A DNA stretch of 64,000 bases, taken from the NCBI RefSeq assembly GCF_009659535.1, contig NZ_VJZZ01000017.1:1-64000 (forward strand), given 5' to 3'. How positions within the stretch are numbered: the first letter of the stretch is position 1; each line of letters begins with the position of its first letter. A program made the translations under genes and the position numbers. Positions 33,267 through 42,286 of the stretch are shown here, in pieces. The notes under the pieces are model-generated. The model was given only the letters and a program-made list of their open reading frames with translations. It had not been told where the DNA came from and did not search any database. Origin of the DNA: Aggregicoccus sp. 17bor-14 (GTDB lineage: Bacteria > Myxococcota > Myxococcia > Myxococcales > Myxococcaceae).

Positions 33267-34183
33267 GGCGCGCGCTCGGGGCGGCCCTGCTGCTGCTGGT
33301 GGCGGCGCCCCTGGCGGGCTGCCGCGAGGGCGCCGAGGAGCACCTGGCGCGCGCGCGCGACGCCACCTTCGAGAAGCGCCCGGACGAGGCGCTGGTGGAG
33401 TACCGCAAGGCGATCGATGCGCTGCGCCGCGACGACTCCGAGCGCGCCAACGTGCTGCGGGCGCGCGCGCTCAAGGCCGCGGCGGACGTGTACTGGCTCG
33501 AGCAGCGCAAGGTGAAGGAGGCGGTGAGCGTCTACAAGGAGCTCATCCTCCAGGCGCCCGAGTCCCCCGAGGCGAACGAGGCGCGCGTGGTGCTGGCGGA
33601 CCTGCTGCGCATGCACTACGGCGACCTGCGCGGCGCCATCGACCAGCTCACGGCGGCGCTCGCGCGCAACCCGCCGCAGGGCGCCGAGCTGCAGTACCAG
33701 GTGGCCAAGCTCTACTTCGAGCTGGGCAACTGGGCGCAGTGCGAGCTGGAGGCGCGCAAGGTGGCCGAGCGCTACGCGACGAGCGCGCTGGTGGACGACG
33801 CGCTGTTCCTGCAGGCGCAGGCGCTCTCGATGATGGACGGCAAGCGCCAGGAGGCGAGCCGCACCTTCGCGGACCTCATGGCCCGCTTCCCCGACTCCGA
33901 GCTCGCCCCGCACGCGGCCTTCGAGATGGGCAAGCTGCGCGCCGAGGCGGGGGAGAACGAGAAGGCGATCGAGATCTGGGTCGCCGCGCTCAAGACGCAT
34001 CCCAAGCCCGCGGTGGTGCAGGACGCGATCGCGCGCGCCCGCCGCCGCATCGCCGCCACCACGGCGGAGGGCGTGGGCGACCGCAAGGCCGCCTTCGCCA
34101 AGCCGCCCGTGCGCGCCGCGCGCTCCTCGCTCGAGGCGGTGGGCGGCAACGCGTCCGAGGCGGCGAGCGACCACGGCGACTGA
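33263..34183 (+). CDS. TPR-repeat lipoprotein
   Basis: A 306-aa lipoprotein with signal peptide and lipobox L-A-G-C near residue 19. Helical tetratricopeptide-type repeats run from about 25 to 265, for example A-L-V-E-Y-R-K-A-I-D-A-L, A-V-S-V-Y-K-E-L-I-L-Q-A-P and A-S-R-T-F-A-D-L-M-A-R-F-P-D-S. The design resembles BamD/YbgF-like scaffold lipoproteins of the envelope, though not closely enough to assign. The GTG start overlaps the preceding stop (GTGA), so the two are coupled. Confidence 0.8.
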   Translation: MRRALGAALLLLVAAPLAGCREGAEEHLARARDATFEKRPDEALVEYRKAIDALRRDDSERANVLRARALKAAADVYWLEQRKVKEAVSVYKELILQAPESPEANEARVVLADLLRMHYGDLRGAIDQLTAALARNPPQGAELQYQVAKLYFELGNWAQCELEARKVAERYATSALVDDALFLQAQALSMMDGKRQEASRTFADLMARFPDSELAPHAAFEMGKLRAEAGENEKAIEIWVAALKTHPKPAVVQDAIARARRRIAATTAEGVGDRKAAFAKPPVRAARSSLEAVGGNASEAASDHGD

Positions 34184-34284
34184 GCCGTGCCGCTCGCCCG
34201 CGTCTCCGGTCTTTCGCGATATGCCGCGTGCGCGCGCGCCGTTCCGCAAGCGGCCGCTCCGGCCGTGAGCGAGGGGGATCCACC

Positions 34285-36018
34285 ATGACGAAGCGCCTCA
34301 TCCGCACTGCAGGAGGCCTCGGCCTGCTGCTCACCGCCGCCGCGCCGCTCGCCTGTGGACACGGCGCCGGGGGCACGAAGGCGGAGCCGGTCGCGGCCGC
34401 CAGCACGAGCCGGCCGCTGCTCTACCCCGGCGCCGACGCGGAGCCCGCGGGCGAGCACGTGTACCTCTACCCGCTCGACGAGGCGCTCGCCGCGGCGCAG
34501 GAGGTGCTCGAGGCGCACGACTTCGACGTGGAGCCCTTCAAGGACGAGACGCAGCTGATGACGCGCTGGCGCGTCGTCGGCCGCCCCACCGGCGCGGGCG
34601 GGAGCTACGTGGGCAGCTACCAGCTGCGCCGCTACTACATCCAGGGCCAGGCGCTGGACGCGAAGCACAGCGTGGTGCGCCTCTTCCGCATCGACCGGGA
34701 GGAGGAGTACCGCCCCGGCCAGATGGACAACGACCTCATCCGCACGGCGCTGCGCGCGCCCGGGCCGCGCAGCGAGGGCAAGGGCCACGGCTCGGTGGCG
34801 GACTCGGCCGCGGGCGGCTGGCAGCAGTGGGTGGCCTCGGGGCTGGAGGCGGAGCGCCGCGGCGAGGAGCGCGAGTCGCAGCGCGAGCGCAGCACGCAGG
34901 AGGGGCGCATCTCGCCCACCTCGGCGCTGCTGCCCGCGGGCGCGAACCAGCGCGCGATGGACCGCGACCCGCGCTTCTCGAACCAGTACGGCATGCCGAG
35001 CCAGGACGAGCTGCGCGGGCGCAACGAGCGCGGCGTGCGCGACTTCGTCTTCGAGAAGGAGCTGGTGCAGCGGCTCGAGCAGTTCCCCTCGCTCGAGTTC
35101 ACCGGCGGCGCCGCGGACCTGCCCCCGAAGCCCGCGGGCGAGGGCGCGGCGCCCCTCAGCCTCACGTGGGAGAGCGAGGCGGGCGGCATGCCCTTCTTCC
35201 ACGGCCCCGGCTGCGGCGAGCCCGTGCGCGGGCTGGACGCGCTCGCGGGCGCCGGCACCACCGTGCTGGTGGGCGAGCCGCTGGGCACGCGCGAGGTGCC
35301 CAGCGCCGTGGGCAACATGGCCTGCCAGCTGCTCGAGCGCGGGCGCAGCGTGGTGCTCGCCGTGTCGCTGCCGCGCGAGGAGCAGGGCGCGCTGGACACC
35401 TTCCTCGCGAGCGACGGGAGCCGCGCCGCGCAGGACGCGCTGCGCTCGGAGGCCTCGTGGCGCCAGGTGCCGCGCGACGGGCGCAGCAGCCGCGCGCTGC
35501 TGGTGCTGCTCGAGCGCGCCCGGCACTGGCGCGCCGCGGGCAAGCCCGTGCAGGTGGTGGCCTACGACGCGCGCGGCCTCAAGGGCAACGCGCGCGAGGA
35601 GGCCGTGGCGCAGCTGCTGCTCGCGCAGCGCAAGGCGCACCCCGAGGCGACGCTGCTCGCGCTGGGCGGCAACTACCACGTGCGCGTGGACGCCTCCGGC
35701 GCGCCCTGGAGCCGCAGCTTCCAGCCCTTCGGCCACCGGCTCGCGAAGGCGGGCGTCGACGTGCGCGCGCTGGACACCGCGTTCTCGCGCGGCACCCGCT
35801 GGACCTGCGGCGTGAACCGCCACGGCGGCCCCGAGTGCCGCGTGTACGCCGCCGCCCCCACCGAGCAGAGCTACTCGGCGCCCGGCAAGGCGCTCAGCGT
35901 GGAGCTGTTCCCGCAGGCCTCCGGCGAGGGCTTCCACGGCCTGCTGCACGTGGGTGCGCTCACCGCGAGCGCCCCCGCGCTGCTGCCGCCCGAGCTGATG
36001 CCGCGCGCGAGCCGCTAG
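34285..36018 (+). CDS. Large exported protein with a possible ChaN/TraB-like domain
   Basis: A 577-aa protein. The N-terminus is a signal peptide with possible lipobox A-P-L-A-C near residue 24. Residues 50-150 form a small alpha/beta domain, and a charged linker (about 155-270) follows. Residues 300-540 resemble the haem-binding/TraB/EreA superfamily: V-L-V-G-E-P-L-G near residue 332, A-V-S-L-P-R-E-E, V-V-A-Y-D-A-R-G and a late L-G-G-N-Y-H-V. This assignment is tentative. GAGGGGGATC precedes the ATG. It stands alone. Confidence 0.6.
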   Translation: MTKRLIRTAGGLGLLLTAAAPLACGHGAGGTKAEPVAAASTSRPLLYPGADAEPAGEHVYLYPLDEALAAAQEVLEAHDFDVEPFKDETQLMTRWRVVGRPTGAGGSYVGSYQLRRYYIQGQALDAKHSVVRLFRIDREEEYRPGQMDNDLIRTALRAPGPRSEGKGHGSVADSAAGGWQQWVASGLEAERRGEERESQRERSTQEGRISPTSALLPAGANQRAMDRDPRFSNQYGMPSQDELRGRNERGVRDFVFEKELVQRLEQFPSLEFTGGAADLPPKPAGEGAAPLSLTWESEAGGMPFFHGPGCGEPVRGLDALAGAGTTVLVGEPLGTREVPSAVGNMACQLLERGRSVVLAVSLPREEQGALDTFLASDGSRAAQDALRSEASWRQVPRDGRSSRALLVLLERARHWRAAGKPVQVVAYDARGLKGNAREEAVAQLLLAQRKAHPEATLLALGGNYHVRVDASGAPWSRSFQPFGHRLAKAGVDVRALDTAFSRGTRWTCGVNRHGGPECRVYAAAPTEQSYSAPGKALSVELFPQASGEGFHGLLHVGALTASAPALLPPELMPRASR

Positions 36019-36143
36019 GCGCACGGCTGCACGGTGGGCAGCCCCGCCCGAGAGGGGAAATTGTCGCTCGCTTGAGCGCGGGTGGGGTGCGCGCTCCTCG
36101 TGCAGGAATGGAGCGGGGCCCGCGCGTGGTATGGCTCGGCGCC

Positions 36144-37430
36144 ATGAACCACTCCCAGAGCAAGGCCCTCTTCGCGCGCGCCCAGGCGCGCATCCCGGGC
36201 GGGGTGAACTCGCCCGTGCGCGCGTTCCGCGGCGTGGGCGGCGACCCCGTCTTCTTCCGCCAGGGCGAGGGCGCCTGGCTCACCGACGTGGACGGCAACC
36301 GCTACGTGGACCTGGTGGGCAGCTGGGGCCCGCTCATCCTCGGCCACGCGTACCCGCCCATCGTGGACGCGCTGGTGAAGGCGGCGCGCCTGGGCACCTC
36401 CTTCGGCGCGCCCAGCCCGCTCGAGGTGGAGCTCGCCGAGCGCATCTGCGCCACCGTGCCCTCGGTGGAGAAGGTGCGCCTGGTGAGCAGCGGCACCGAG
36501 GCCACCGTGGCCGCCATCCGGCTCGCGCGCGGGCACACCGGCCGCGACTTCATCCTCAAGTTCGAGGGCTGCTTCCACGGCGCGGGCGACCCCTTCCTCG
36601 TGAAGGCCGGCAGCGGCGTGGAGACGCTGGGCCTGCCCGACTCGCCGGGCGTGCCCGCGGCGCTCGCGAAGCTCACCCTCACCGCCCCCTTCAACGACCT
36701 CCCCGCAGTGGAGCGGCTCTTCGCCGAGCGGGGCAGTGAGATTGCCTGCGCCATCATCGAGCCGGTGGTGGGCAACATGGGCGTGCTCATCCCGCGCGAG
36801 GGCTACCTCGAGGGGCTGCAGGCGCTCTGCCGCAAGCACGGCGTGCTCTTCGTGCTGGACGAGGTGATGACCGGCTTCCGGCTCGCGAAGGGCGGCGCGC
36901 AGGAGCGCTTCGGGCTCGCCCCGGACCTCACCACCTTCGCCAAGGTGCTGGGCGGCGGCATGCCGCTGGGCGCCTACGGCGGCAAGCGCGAGGTGATGGC
37001 GAAGATTGCGCCGGAGGGCCCCGTGTACCAGTCCGGTACCCTCTCCGGAAACCCGGTGGCGGTGGCTGCGGGGCTCGCAGCCCTCGAGGCGCTCGGCGCA
37101 CCGGGCACCTACGAGAGGCTCGAGCGCGTGAGCGCGCAGCTGGGCGAGGGACTCGCCGCGGAGGCGAAGCGCGCGGGCGTGCCGGTGACGGTGAACCGCG
37201 TGGGCAGCATGCTCACCGTGTTCTTCACCCCCGAGCCCGTCTTCGACTACGCGAGCGCGAAGAAGGCGGACACGGCGAAGTTCGGCCGCTTCTTCCACGC
37301 GATGCTGGAGGCGGGCGTGTACCTGCCGCCGAGCCAGTTCGAGGCCGCGTTCGTCTCGCTCGCCATCGGCGACGCGGAGGTGGCGCACGTGCTCGCCGCC
37401 GCGCGCAAGGCCTTCGCCGCCGTCGCGTGA
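36144..37430 (+). CDS. hemL: Glutamate-1-semialdehyde 2,1-aminomutase
   Basis: A 428-aa PLP aminomutase that makes 5-aminolevulinate, the precursor of haem, from glutamate-1-semialdehyde. The Schiff-base lysine is K267 in T-F-A-K-V-L-G-G-G-M-P-L-G-A. S-S-G-T-E-A-T (115-121) is the cofactor phosphate loop, and D239 in L-D-E-V-M-T-G-F-R contacts the pyridine ring. The length is typical. The GTG start of the next gene overlaps its stop by four bases. Confidence 0.96.
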   Translation: MNHSQSKALFARAQARIPGGVNSPVRAFRGVGGDPVFFRQGEGAWLTDVDGNRYVDLVGSWGPLILGHAYPPIVDALVKAARLGTSFGAPSPLEVELAERICATVPSVEKVRLVSSGTEATVAAIRLARGHTGRDFILKFEGCFHGAGDPFLVKAGSGVETLGLPDSPGVPAALAKLTLTAPFNDLPAVERLFAERGSEIACAIIEPVVGNMGVLIPREGYLEGLQALCRKHGVLFVLDEVMTGFRLAKGGAQERFGLAPDLTTFAKVLGGGMPLGAYGGKREVMAKIAPEGPVYQSGTLSGNPVAVAAGLAALEALGAPGTYERLERVSAQLGEGLAAEAKRAGVPVTVNRVGSMLTVFFTPEPVFDYASAKKADTAKFGRFFHAMLEAGVYLPPSQFEAAFVSLAIGDAEVAHVLAAARKAFAAVA

Positions 37431-38638
37431 GCCGGCTGCTGCGCGCTCCCTCGCCGCGGCTCGCCCGCGCGCTGCTCGGCGCGGGCGTGCTGCTGCTCGC
37501 GCTGCACGCGTGGGGCTTCAAGGCGCAGGAGGACTTCCAGGTCTTCCACACCGCCGGGGCGCGCGCGCTCGCCGGCGAGGCGCTCTACCGCGCCTCCGAC
37601 GGGCTGATGGCCTTCAAGTACGCGCCGCTCGTGGCGCTGGGCTTCGGGCCGCTGGGACTCTTGCCGCCCCGCGCCGCGAGCCTCGTGTGGCTGCTCATCT
37701 GCTGCGGGCTCGCCCTGCGCGTGCTCGCGCTCGGCGCGCGGCTGTACGGCGGCGGGCGCTCGATGGGGCGCGAGGCGCTCGCGCTGCTGTGCGTGCTGCC
37801 CTTCCTGCGCCACCACTTCGCGGTGGGGCAGTGCGAGCTGCTCCTGCTGTGGCTCGCGCTGGAGAGCGAGCGACTGCATGCGGAAGGGAGGGCGCTTCCC
37901 GCAGGGCTGCTGCTCGCGCTCGCGTGCCTCTTCAAGCCGCCCTTCCTCCTGCTCGCCGCCGCGGCGCTGCTGCTCGGGCAGGGGCGCAGGCTCGCGGGGC
38001 TCGCGCTGGGGCTCGTGGGCGGGCTGCTCGCCGGGGCGCTGCGCTATGGCTGGGCGGGGAACCTCGCCGAGCTCTCCGCGTGGCGCGCGCTGCTCTCCGG
38101 CTCCACGCCGGGGCTCCTGTGCGCGGTGGACAACGAGAGCGCGTGGGGCATGGCGTGTGACTGGGCGGGGGCGCCCGGCAGCGCGGGCTTCCTCGCCGTG
38201 GGGAGCGGCATCGCGCTGCTCGCGCTCGGGGCGCTCGCGTACGGCCTCGCGCGGCTGCGCGGCGCCGCGCAGGCGCAGCTGCTCACCGCGTCCGCCCTCT
38301 ACCTCACCGCGCTGCTCAGCCCGCTCGGCTGGCGCACGGCGCTGCTCGGGCTGCTGCCGCTGCTCTTCCTGCTGCTGCGCACGCGCGCCGCGCTCGCGCC
38401 GCCCGCGTGGCTCCCGGGCCTCGCGCTCGCGCTGCCCGTGGGCGCTGCGCTCGTGGGCGCGCTCGTCTACGACGTCGCGGGCCGGGCGGCGTTCCTCTAC
38501 TTCGTCGGGCACAAGCTGATGGGGCTGCTCGCGCTGCTCTGCGCGCTGTTGGCCGGTGGGGCTCAGGTGAGAGCGCACGTCCCTCACCCCGACCCTCTCC
38601 CAGAGGGAGAGGGAGGACGAGTTGACACATTGCGTTGA
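37427..38638 (+). CDS. GT87-type integral membrane glycosyltransferase
   Basis: A 403-aa membrane protein with about ten hydrophobic segments. D-F-Q-V-F-H-T-A-G-A-R-A-L near residue 35 and Y-R-A-S-D-G-L-M-A-F-K-Y-A-P-L near 54 are typical of polyprenyl-phosphate-dependent mannosyltransferases (GT87/DUF2029). F-K-P-P-F near 169 is also conserved. It probably adds a sugar to an envelope glycan. It is coupled to hemL by a four-base overlap. The last 20 residues, P-H-P-D-P-L-P-E-G-E-G and onward, are encoded by the dispersed repeat and are probably not functional. Confidence 0.8.
   Translation: MSRLLRAPSPRLARALLGAGVLLLALHAWGFKAQEDFQVFHTAGARALAGEALYRASDGLMAFKYAPLVALGFGPLGLLPPRAASLVWLLICCGLALRVLALGARLYGGGRSMGREALALLCVLPFLRHHFAVGQCELLLLWLALESERLHAEGRALPAGLLLALACLFKPPFLLLAAAALLLGQGRRLAGLALGLVGGLLAGALRYGWAGNLAELSAWRALLSGSTPGLLCAVDNESAWGMACDWAGAPGSAGFLAVGSGIALLALGALAYGLARLRGAAQAQLLTASALYLTALLSPLGWRTALLGLLPLLFLLLRTRAALAPPAWLPGLALALPVGAALVGALVYDVAGRAAFLYFVGHKLMGLLALLCALLAGGAQVRAHVPHPDPLPEGEGGRVDTLR
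38580..38616 (-). repeat. Dispersed stem-loop repeat, copy 5 (inverted, inside a gene end)
   Basis: CCCTCACCCCGA leads into a perfect 9-bp stem, CCCTCTCCC at 38593-38601 and GGGAGAGGG at 38605-38613. It falls inside the last codons of the GT87-type gene, which reads through it to a stop at 38638. The encoded peptide P-H-P-D-P-L-P-E-G-E-G is a side product of the repeat. Confidence 0.85.
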
Positions 38639-38809
38639 GGTCGCATGGCCCCGCGCCGCGCGTGATGCGTAGCGTCATCGAGCGCCCCTCATCCCGTCCT
38701 GGAGCCCTCCGGAGAGCGTGCGAGCAGCCTTCGTTGCACTGCGTTGGCGGCCCGCGTCAGCCCTTTTCTCTGTCTCCTACAAGGCAGAGCATGGCAATCG
38801 GAGCCTCTG

Positions 38810-40519
38810 ATGACCGCCTACGAGAAGAAGCACGATTCCGAGGGCCGCAGCTGGTTGGAGACCTCGCTGCCCGGACACCTCGTCGCCCGTCACCCGCTCC
38901 TGAACAAGGGCACCTCCTTCACGCTGGAGGAACGCAAGGCGCTCGGCCTCATGGGCCTGCTGCCGCCGCGCGTGGAGACGCTCGAGGAGCAGCTCGCGCG
39001 CTGCTACGCCGCCTTCGAGACCAGCCCCACCGCGCTGCAGAAGCACGTGTACCTGCGCACCCTGCAGGACAGCTCCGAGGTGCTCTTCTACGCGCTGGTG
39101 GAGCGGCACATCGAGGAGATGATGCCGGTCATCTACACGCCCACCGTGGCGCAGGGCGTGGAGCAGTTCAGCCGCCTGTGGCGCACGCCGCGCGGGCTGG
39201 TGGTGAGCCCGGAGAACGTGGGCCAGCTGGACGCGATGCTCGCGGAGCTGCCGCAGCCCGAGGTGCAGCTGGTGGTGGCCACGGACAGCGAGGGCATCCT
39301 GGGCATCGGCGACCAGGGCTACGGCGGGCAGGCCATCTGCATCGGCAAGCTGAGCCTGTACACCGCGGCGGCCGGCATCGACCCGGCGCTCGCGCTGCCG
39401 GTGGTGCTGGACGTGGGGACGAACCGCACCGAGCTCATCGAGGACCCGCTGTACCTCGGCGTGCGCCGCGCGCGCATGGAGGGGCCCGAGTACGACGCGC
39501 TGGTGGATGCCTTCGTCGCCGCGCTGCGGCGCCGCTTCCCCAATGCGCTCCTGCAGTGGGAGGACTTCAGCAAGCAGAAGGCCTTCGACGTGCTGGAGCG
39601 CCACCGCGGCGCGCTGCCCTCCTTCAACGACGACATCCAGGGCACCGGCGCGGTGGTGCTCTCGGGGCTCATCGCCGCGGGCAAGCGCACGGGGCGCCGG
39701 CTCTCGGACGAGGTCGTGCTGGTGCACGGCGCGGGCGCGGGCGGGGTGGGCGTGGCGCGCCAGGTGGTGCGCGGGATGCAGCGCGAGGGGACGAGCGCGG
39801 AGGAGGCGCGCCGGCGCATCTTCCTCTTGGACTCCAAGGGGCTCATCCTCACGGACCGCAAGGGGCTCGAGCCCTACAAGCGCGAGTTCGCGCAGGACCC
39901 GGCGCGCGTGGCGGACTGGAAGCGCGCAGGTGCCATCCCCAGCCTGCTGGAGACGGTGCAGGGTGCGCGCGTGACGGTGCTGCTGGGCCTGAGCGGCCAG
40001 CGCGGCGCCTTCGGCGAGGACGTGGTGCGCGCGGCCGCGGCCCACACGCCGACGCCGCTCGTCTTCGCGCTCTCCAACCCCACGGCGAACACCGAGGCGC
40101 TGCCCGAGGACGTGCTGAAGTGGACCGAGGGGCGCGCGCTGGTAGCCACCGGCAGCCCCTTCCCCAACGTGCGGCTGGGGGACACCGAGCGCCCGGTGGG
40201 CCAGGGCAACAACGCGTTCATCTTCCCGGGCCTGGGCCAGGCGGTGCTGCTCAGCCGCGCGCGGCAGGTGACGGACGGGATGCTGGTGGCGGCAAGCGTG
40301 GCGCTCGCGGAGTTCCTGCCCCAGGACCGGCTGCAGCTCGGCGCGCTCTACCCGCGCATGAGCTCCCTGCGCGCGGCGAGCCGCAGCGTGGCGCTCGCGG
40401 TGCTGCGCCAGGCGCAGAAGGACGGCGTCACCGGGCGCAAGCTCCCGGATGACCTCGAGGGCTGGCTCGAGAAGGAGCGCTGGAAGCCGGAGTTCCTGCC
40501 GGTGCGGCGCGCGAAGTAG
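38810..40519 (+). CDS. maeA: NAD-dependent malic enzyme
   Basis: A 569-aa malic enzyme that oxidatively decarboxylates malate to pyruvate. Y109 in V-I-Y-T-P-T-V and K180 in I-C-I-G-K are the expected catalytic pair. D-S-E-G-I-L-G-I-G-D-Q-G (159-170) and F-N-D-D-I-Q-G-T-G provide metal and substrate ligands, and V-H-G-A-G-A-G-G-V-G is the dinucleotide loop. The length equals the large SfcA/MaeA class rather than the 430-aa form. The ATG at 38810 is preferred; a longer GTG start at 38744 lacks conservation features. Confidence 0.94.
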   Translation: MTAYEKKHDSEGRSWLETSLPGHLVARHPLLNKGTSFTLEERKALGLMGLLPPRVETLEEQLARCYAAFETSPTALQKHVYLRTLQDSSEVLFYALVERHIEEMMPVIYTPTVAQGVEQFSRLWRTPRGLVVSPENVGQLDAMLAELPQPEVQLVVATDSEGILGIGDQGYGGQAICIGKLSLYTAAAGIDPALALPVVLDVGTNRTELIEDPLYLGVRRARMEGPEYDALVDAFVAALRRRFPNALLQWEDFSKQKAFDVLERHRGALPSFNDDIQGTGAVVLSGLIAAGKRTGRRLSDEVVLVHGAGAGGVGVARQVVRGMQREGTSAEEARRRIFLLDSKGLILTDRKGLEPYKREFAQDPARVADWKRAGAIPSLLETVQGARVTVLLGLSGQRGAFGEDVVRAAAAHTPTPLVFALSNPTANTEALPEDVLKWTEGRALVATGSPFPNVRLGDTERPVGQGNNAFIFPGLGQAVLLSRARQVTDGMLVAASVALAEFLPQDRLQLGALYPRMSSLRAASRSVALAVLRQAQKDGVTGRKLPDDLEGWLEKERWKPEFLPVRRAK

Positions 40520-40549
40520 CCTCCTCGCAGACGCAATCGGGTTGCACCT

Positions 40550-40590
40550 GTCCCCTCTCCTGCTGGGAGAGGGGCGGGGTGAGGGAAGGG
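40550..40590 (+). repeat. Dispersed stem-loop repeat, copy 6, beside a start codon
   Basis: GTCCCCTCTCC pairs with GGAGAGGGG (9-bp stem, 40552-40560 with 40566-40574), and the tail GGGGTGAGGGAAGG follows. The tail lies directly ahead of the methyltransferase ATG at 40597, and its GAGGGAAGGGG is the only ribosome-binding sequence available to that gene. Confidence 0.8.
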
Positions 40591-40596
40591 GTAGAC

Positions 40597-41409
40597 ATGG
40601 CGACGCTGGACCAGCGCTTCGACGCCTCGATCCCCGCGGTGTACGAGCGCGAGCTCGTGCCGCTCATCTTCCAGCCGTACGCCGAGGACCTGGCGAGGCG
40701 CGTGCTCCGGTCGCAGCCGTCGCGTGTCCTGGAGCTCGCGGCGGGCACGGGCGCGGTCACGCGCGTCCTCGCCACGCGCCTGCCGGCCTCGAGCACGCTC
40801 GTCGCCTCCGACCTCAACGCGCCGATGGTGGAGCAGGCGAAGTCCCGTGGCACCGCGCGCGCGGTGGACTGGCGTGTGGCAGACGCGATGTCGCTGCCCT
40901 TCGACGACGGCGCCTTCGATGCCGTGGTCTGCCAGTTCGGCGCGATGTTCTTCCCCGACAAGGCGCGCGCCTTCGCCGAGGCGCGGCGGGTGCTCGCGCC
41001 CGGTGGGCGCTTCCTCTTCAGCGTGTGGGACCGCATCGAGGACAACGGCTTCGCCGAGGCGGTCACGCTCGAGCTCGCCCGCGTGTTCCCGGCGGACCCA
41101 CCAAGGTTCATGGCCCGTGCGCCCCATGGCTACTGCGACGCCGCGGCGATTCGTGCCCACCTCGCGGCGGCCGGCTTCGCGTCCACGCCGAGCATCGACG
41201 TGGTGACCTTCTCCAGCCGCGCGACCGGTCCGCGCTCCGTGGCCGTCGCCTTCTGCCAGGGAACGCCGCTGCGCAACGAGATCGACGCGCGCGACGCCAC
41301 GGCGCTGGCCGCCGCGACCGACGCCGTCGCCGAGGGGCTTACCCGACGGTACGGCCCTGGCCCCGTCGAAGCCCGCATGCAGGCCCTGGTCGTCGAGGTG
41401 CCGCGCTAG
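40597..41409 (+). CDS. SAM-dependent methyltransferase
   Basis: A 270-aa class I methyltransferase of the ubiE/Methyltransf_11 type. Motif I is V-L-E-L-A-A-G-T-G-A-V-T (44-55), the ribose-binding acid follows in V-A-S-D-L-N near residue 73, and motif II/III includes D-A-M-S-L-P-F-D-D-G-A-F-D near 97. The acceptor substrate is unknown. The ATG at 40597 lies just after repeat copy 6. It is convergent with the metzincin-like gene, with three bases between stops. Confidence 0.88.
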   Translation: MATLDQRFDASIPAVYERELVPLIFQPYAEDLARRVLRSQPSRVLELAAGTGAVTRVLATRLPASSTLVASDLNAPMVEQAKSRGTARAVDWRVADAMSLPFDDGAFDAVVCQFGAMFFPDKARAFAEARRVLAPGGRFLFSVWDRIEDNGFAEAVTLELARVFPADPPRFMARAPHGYCDAAAIRAHLAAAGFASTPSIDVVTFSSRATGPRSVAVAFCQGTPLRNEIDARDATALAAATDAVAEGLTRRYGPGPVEARMQALVVEVPR

Positions 41410-41412
41410 GCG

Positions 41413-42270
41413 TCACCCCCTCACGAAGAACGCCACTTCCAGCAACTTCTGGTCGGCCTCCTCCAGGATGGCCTTGCTCGGCGTCAGGTCGTAGGCGGAG
41501 TAGTTCATGATCGACTCGGCCGGACCGTCGTAGAGGCCACCGAGAGTGCCCTCGGGGTGGACGTGGCCATTGCCGTGCACGATCTCGTGTGCGAGCGCGA
41601 CCCAGTTCGCCTGGGTGATGTCCAGCAGGACGTAGGGCTGGACGAACGTGGGGACGCGCTTCTTGAACTGGCGGTAGGACCGGGCCTTCTCCGCGCTGAG
41701 CGCAGGCGTGTACTGCCCGATCGTCTCCTGATTGAGCAGCGAGTGCTGAGGCAGGCTCACGAACTTGCACAGCACGACCGGCAGCCTCGGCGCCTTCCTC
41801 CACGCGCGCTCGTACTTCTTCAGCGTCTTGTTGCTGGCGAAGCGCTGGGCGAGCGCCATCCGGACGTCGTGCTCCGCCGAGCTGTTGAAGCCCTCCCAGA
41901 CGCGGGCCTGGACCTGTGCGTTCAGCGCCTTGCGCAGGGCCCGGAGCTCCACGCGCCGCGCGGCGCTCGTGTTGGGGTCGTCCTCCTCGGCGTCCAGGAC
42001 CTTGTCGCGCGCGGTGTCCTCGTCCATGTGCTTCTTGAGCAGATCCATGCCGACGTCGGGCTCGATGCCGTCGTACTCGCGCAGGACGAACGCGTCCTTG
42101 TAGGCCAGGTAGTTGTAGGGGAACGGGAAGGTGTCGAGCCGCAGCTTGTACTTGCCGAAGAAGTCGTTCGCGGACTTGACCATCTCGTCGAGCCGCCGCT
42201 TCAGGCGCGTGAAGTCGAGCACGGACTGGTCCGTGTAGAAGAAGCTGATGCGGATCTCGCGCTTGGCCAT
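41413..42270 (-). CDS. Compact metzincin-like metalloprotein of unknown family
   Basis: A 285-aa cytoplasmic-looking protein with no signal peptide. Near the C-terminus it has the complete metzincin zinc signature: H228-E229-I-V-H232-G-N-G235-H-V-H238. A Met-turn-like segment S-I-M255-N-Y-S follows 17 residues later, as in astacin/reprolysin-type folds. The N-terminal half has strands and helices (I-R-I-S-F-F-Y-T-D; charged helix 85-125) that I do not recognise. The gene follows the 956-aa protein gene by 16 bases, so they are almost certainly one operon. Peptidase activity is inferred. Confidence 0.75.
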   Translation of the reverse strand: MAKREIRISFFYTDQSVLDFTRLKRRLDEMVKSANDFFGKYKLRLDTFPFPYNYLAYKDAFVLREYDGIEPDVGMDLLKKHMDEDTARDKVLDAEEDDPNTSAARRVELRALRKALNAQVQARVWEGFNSSAEHDVRMALAQRFASNKTLKKYERAWRKAPRLPVVLCKFVSLPQHSLLNQETIGQYTPALSAEKARSYRQFKKRVPTFVQPYVLLDITQANWVALAHEIVHGNGHVHPEGTLGGLYDGPAESIMNYSAYDLTPSKAILEEADQKLLEVAFFVRG

Positions 42271-42286
42271 GGCGCGCCCGTCCGGC

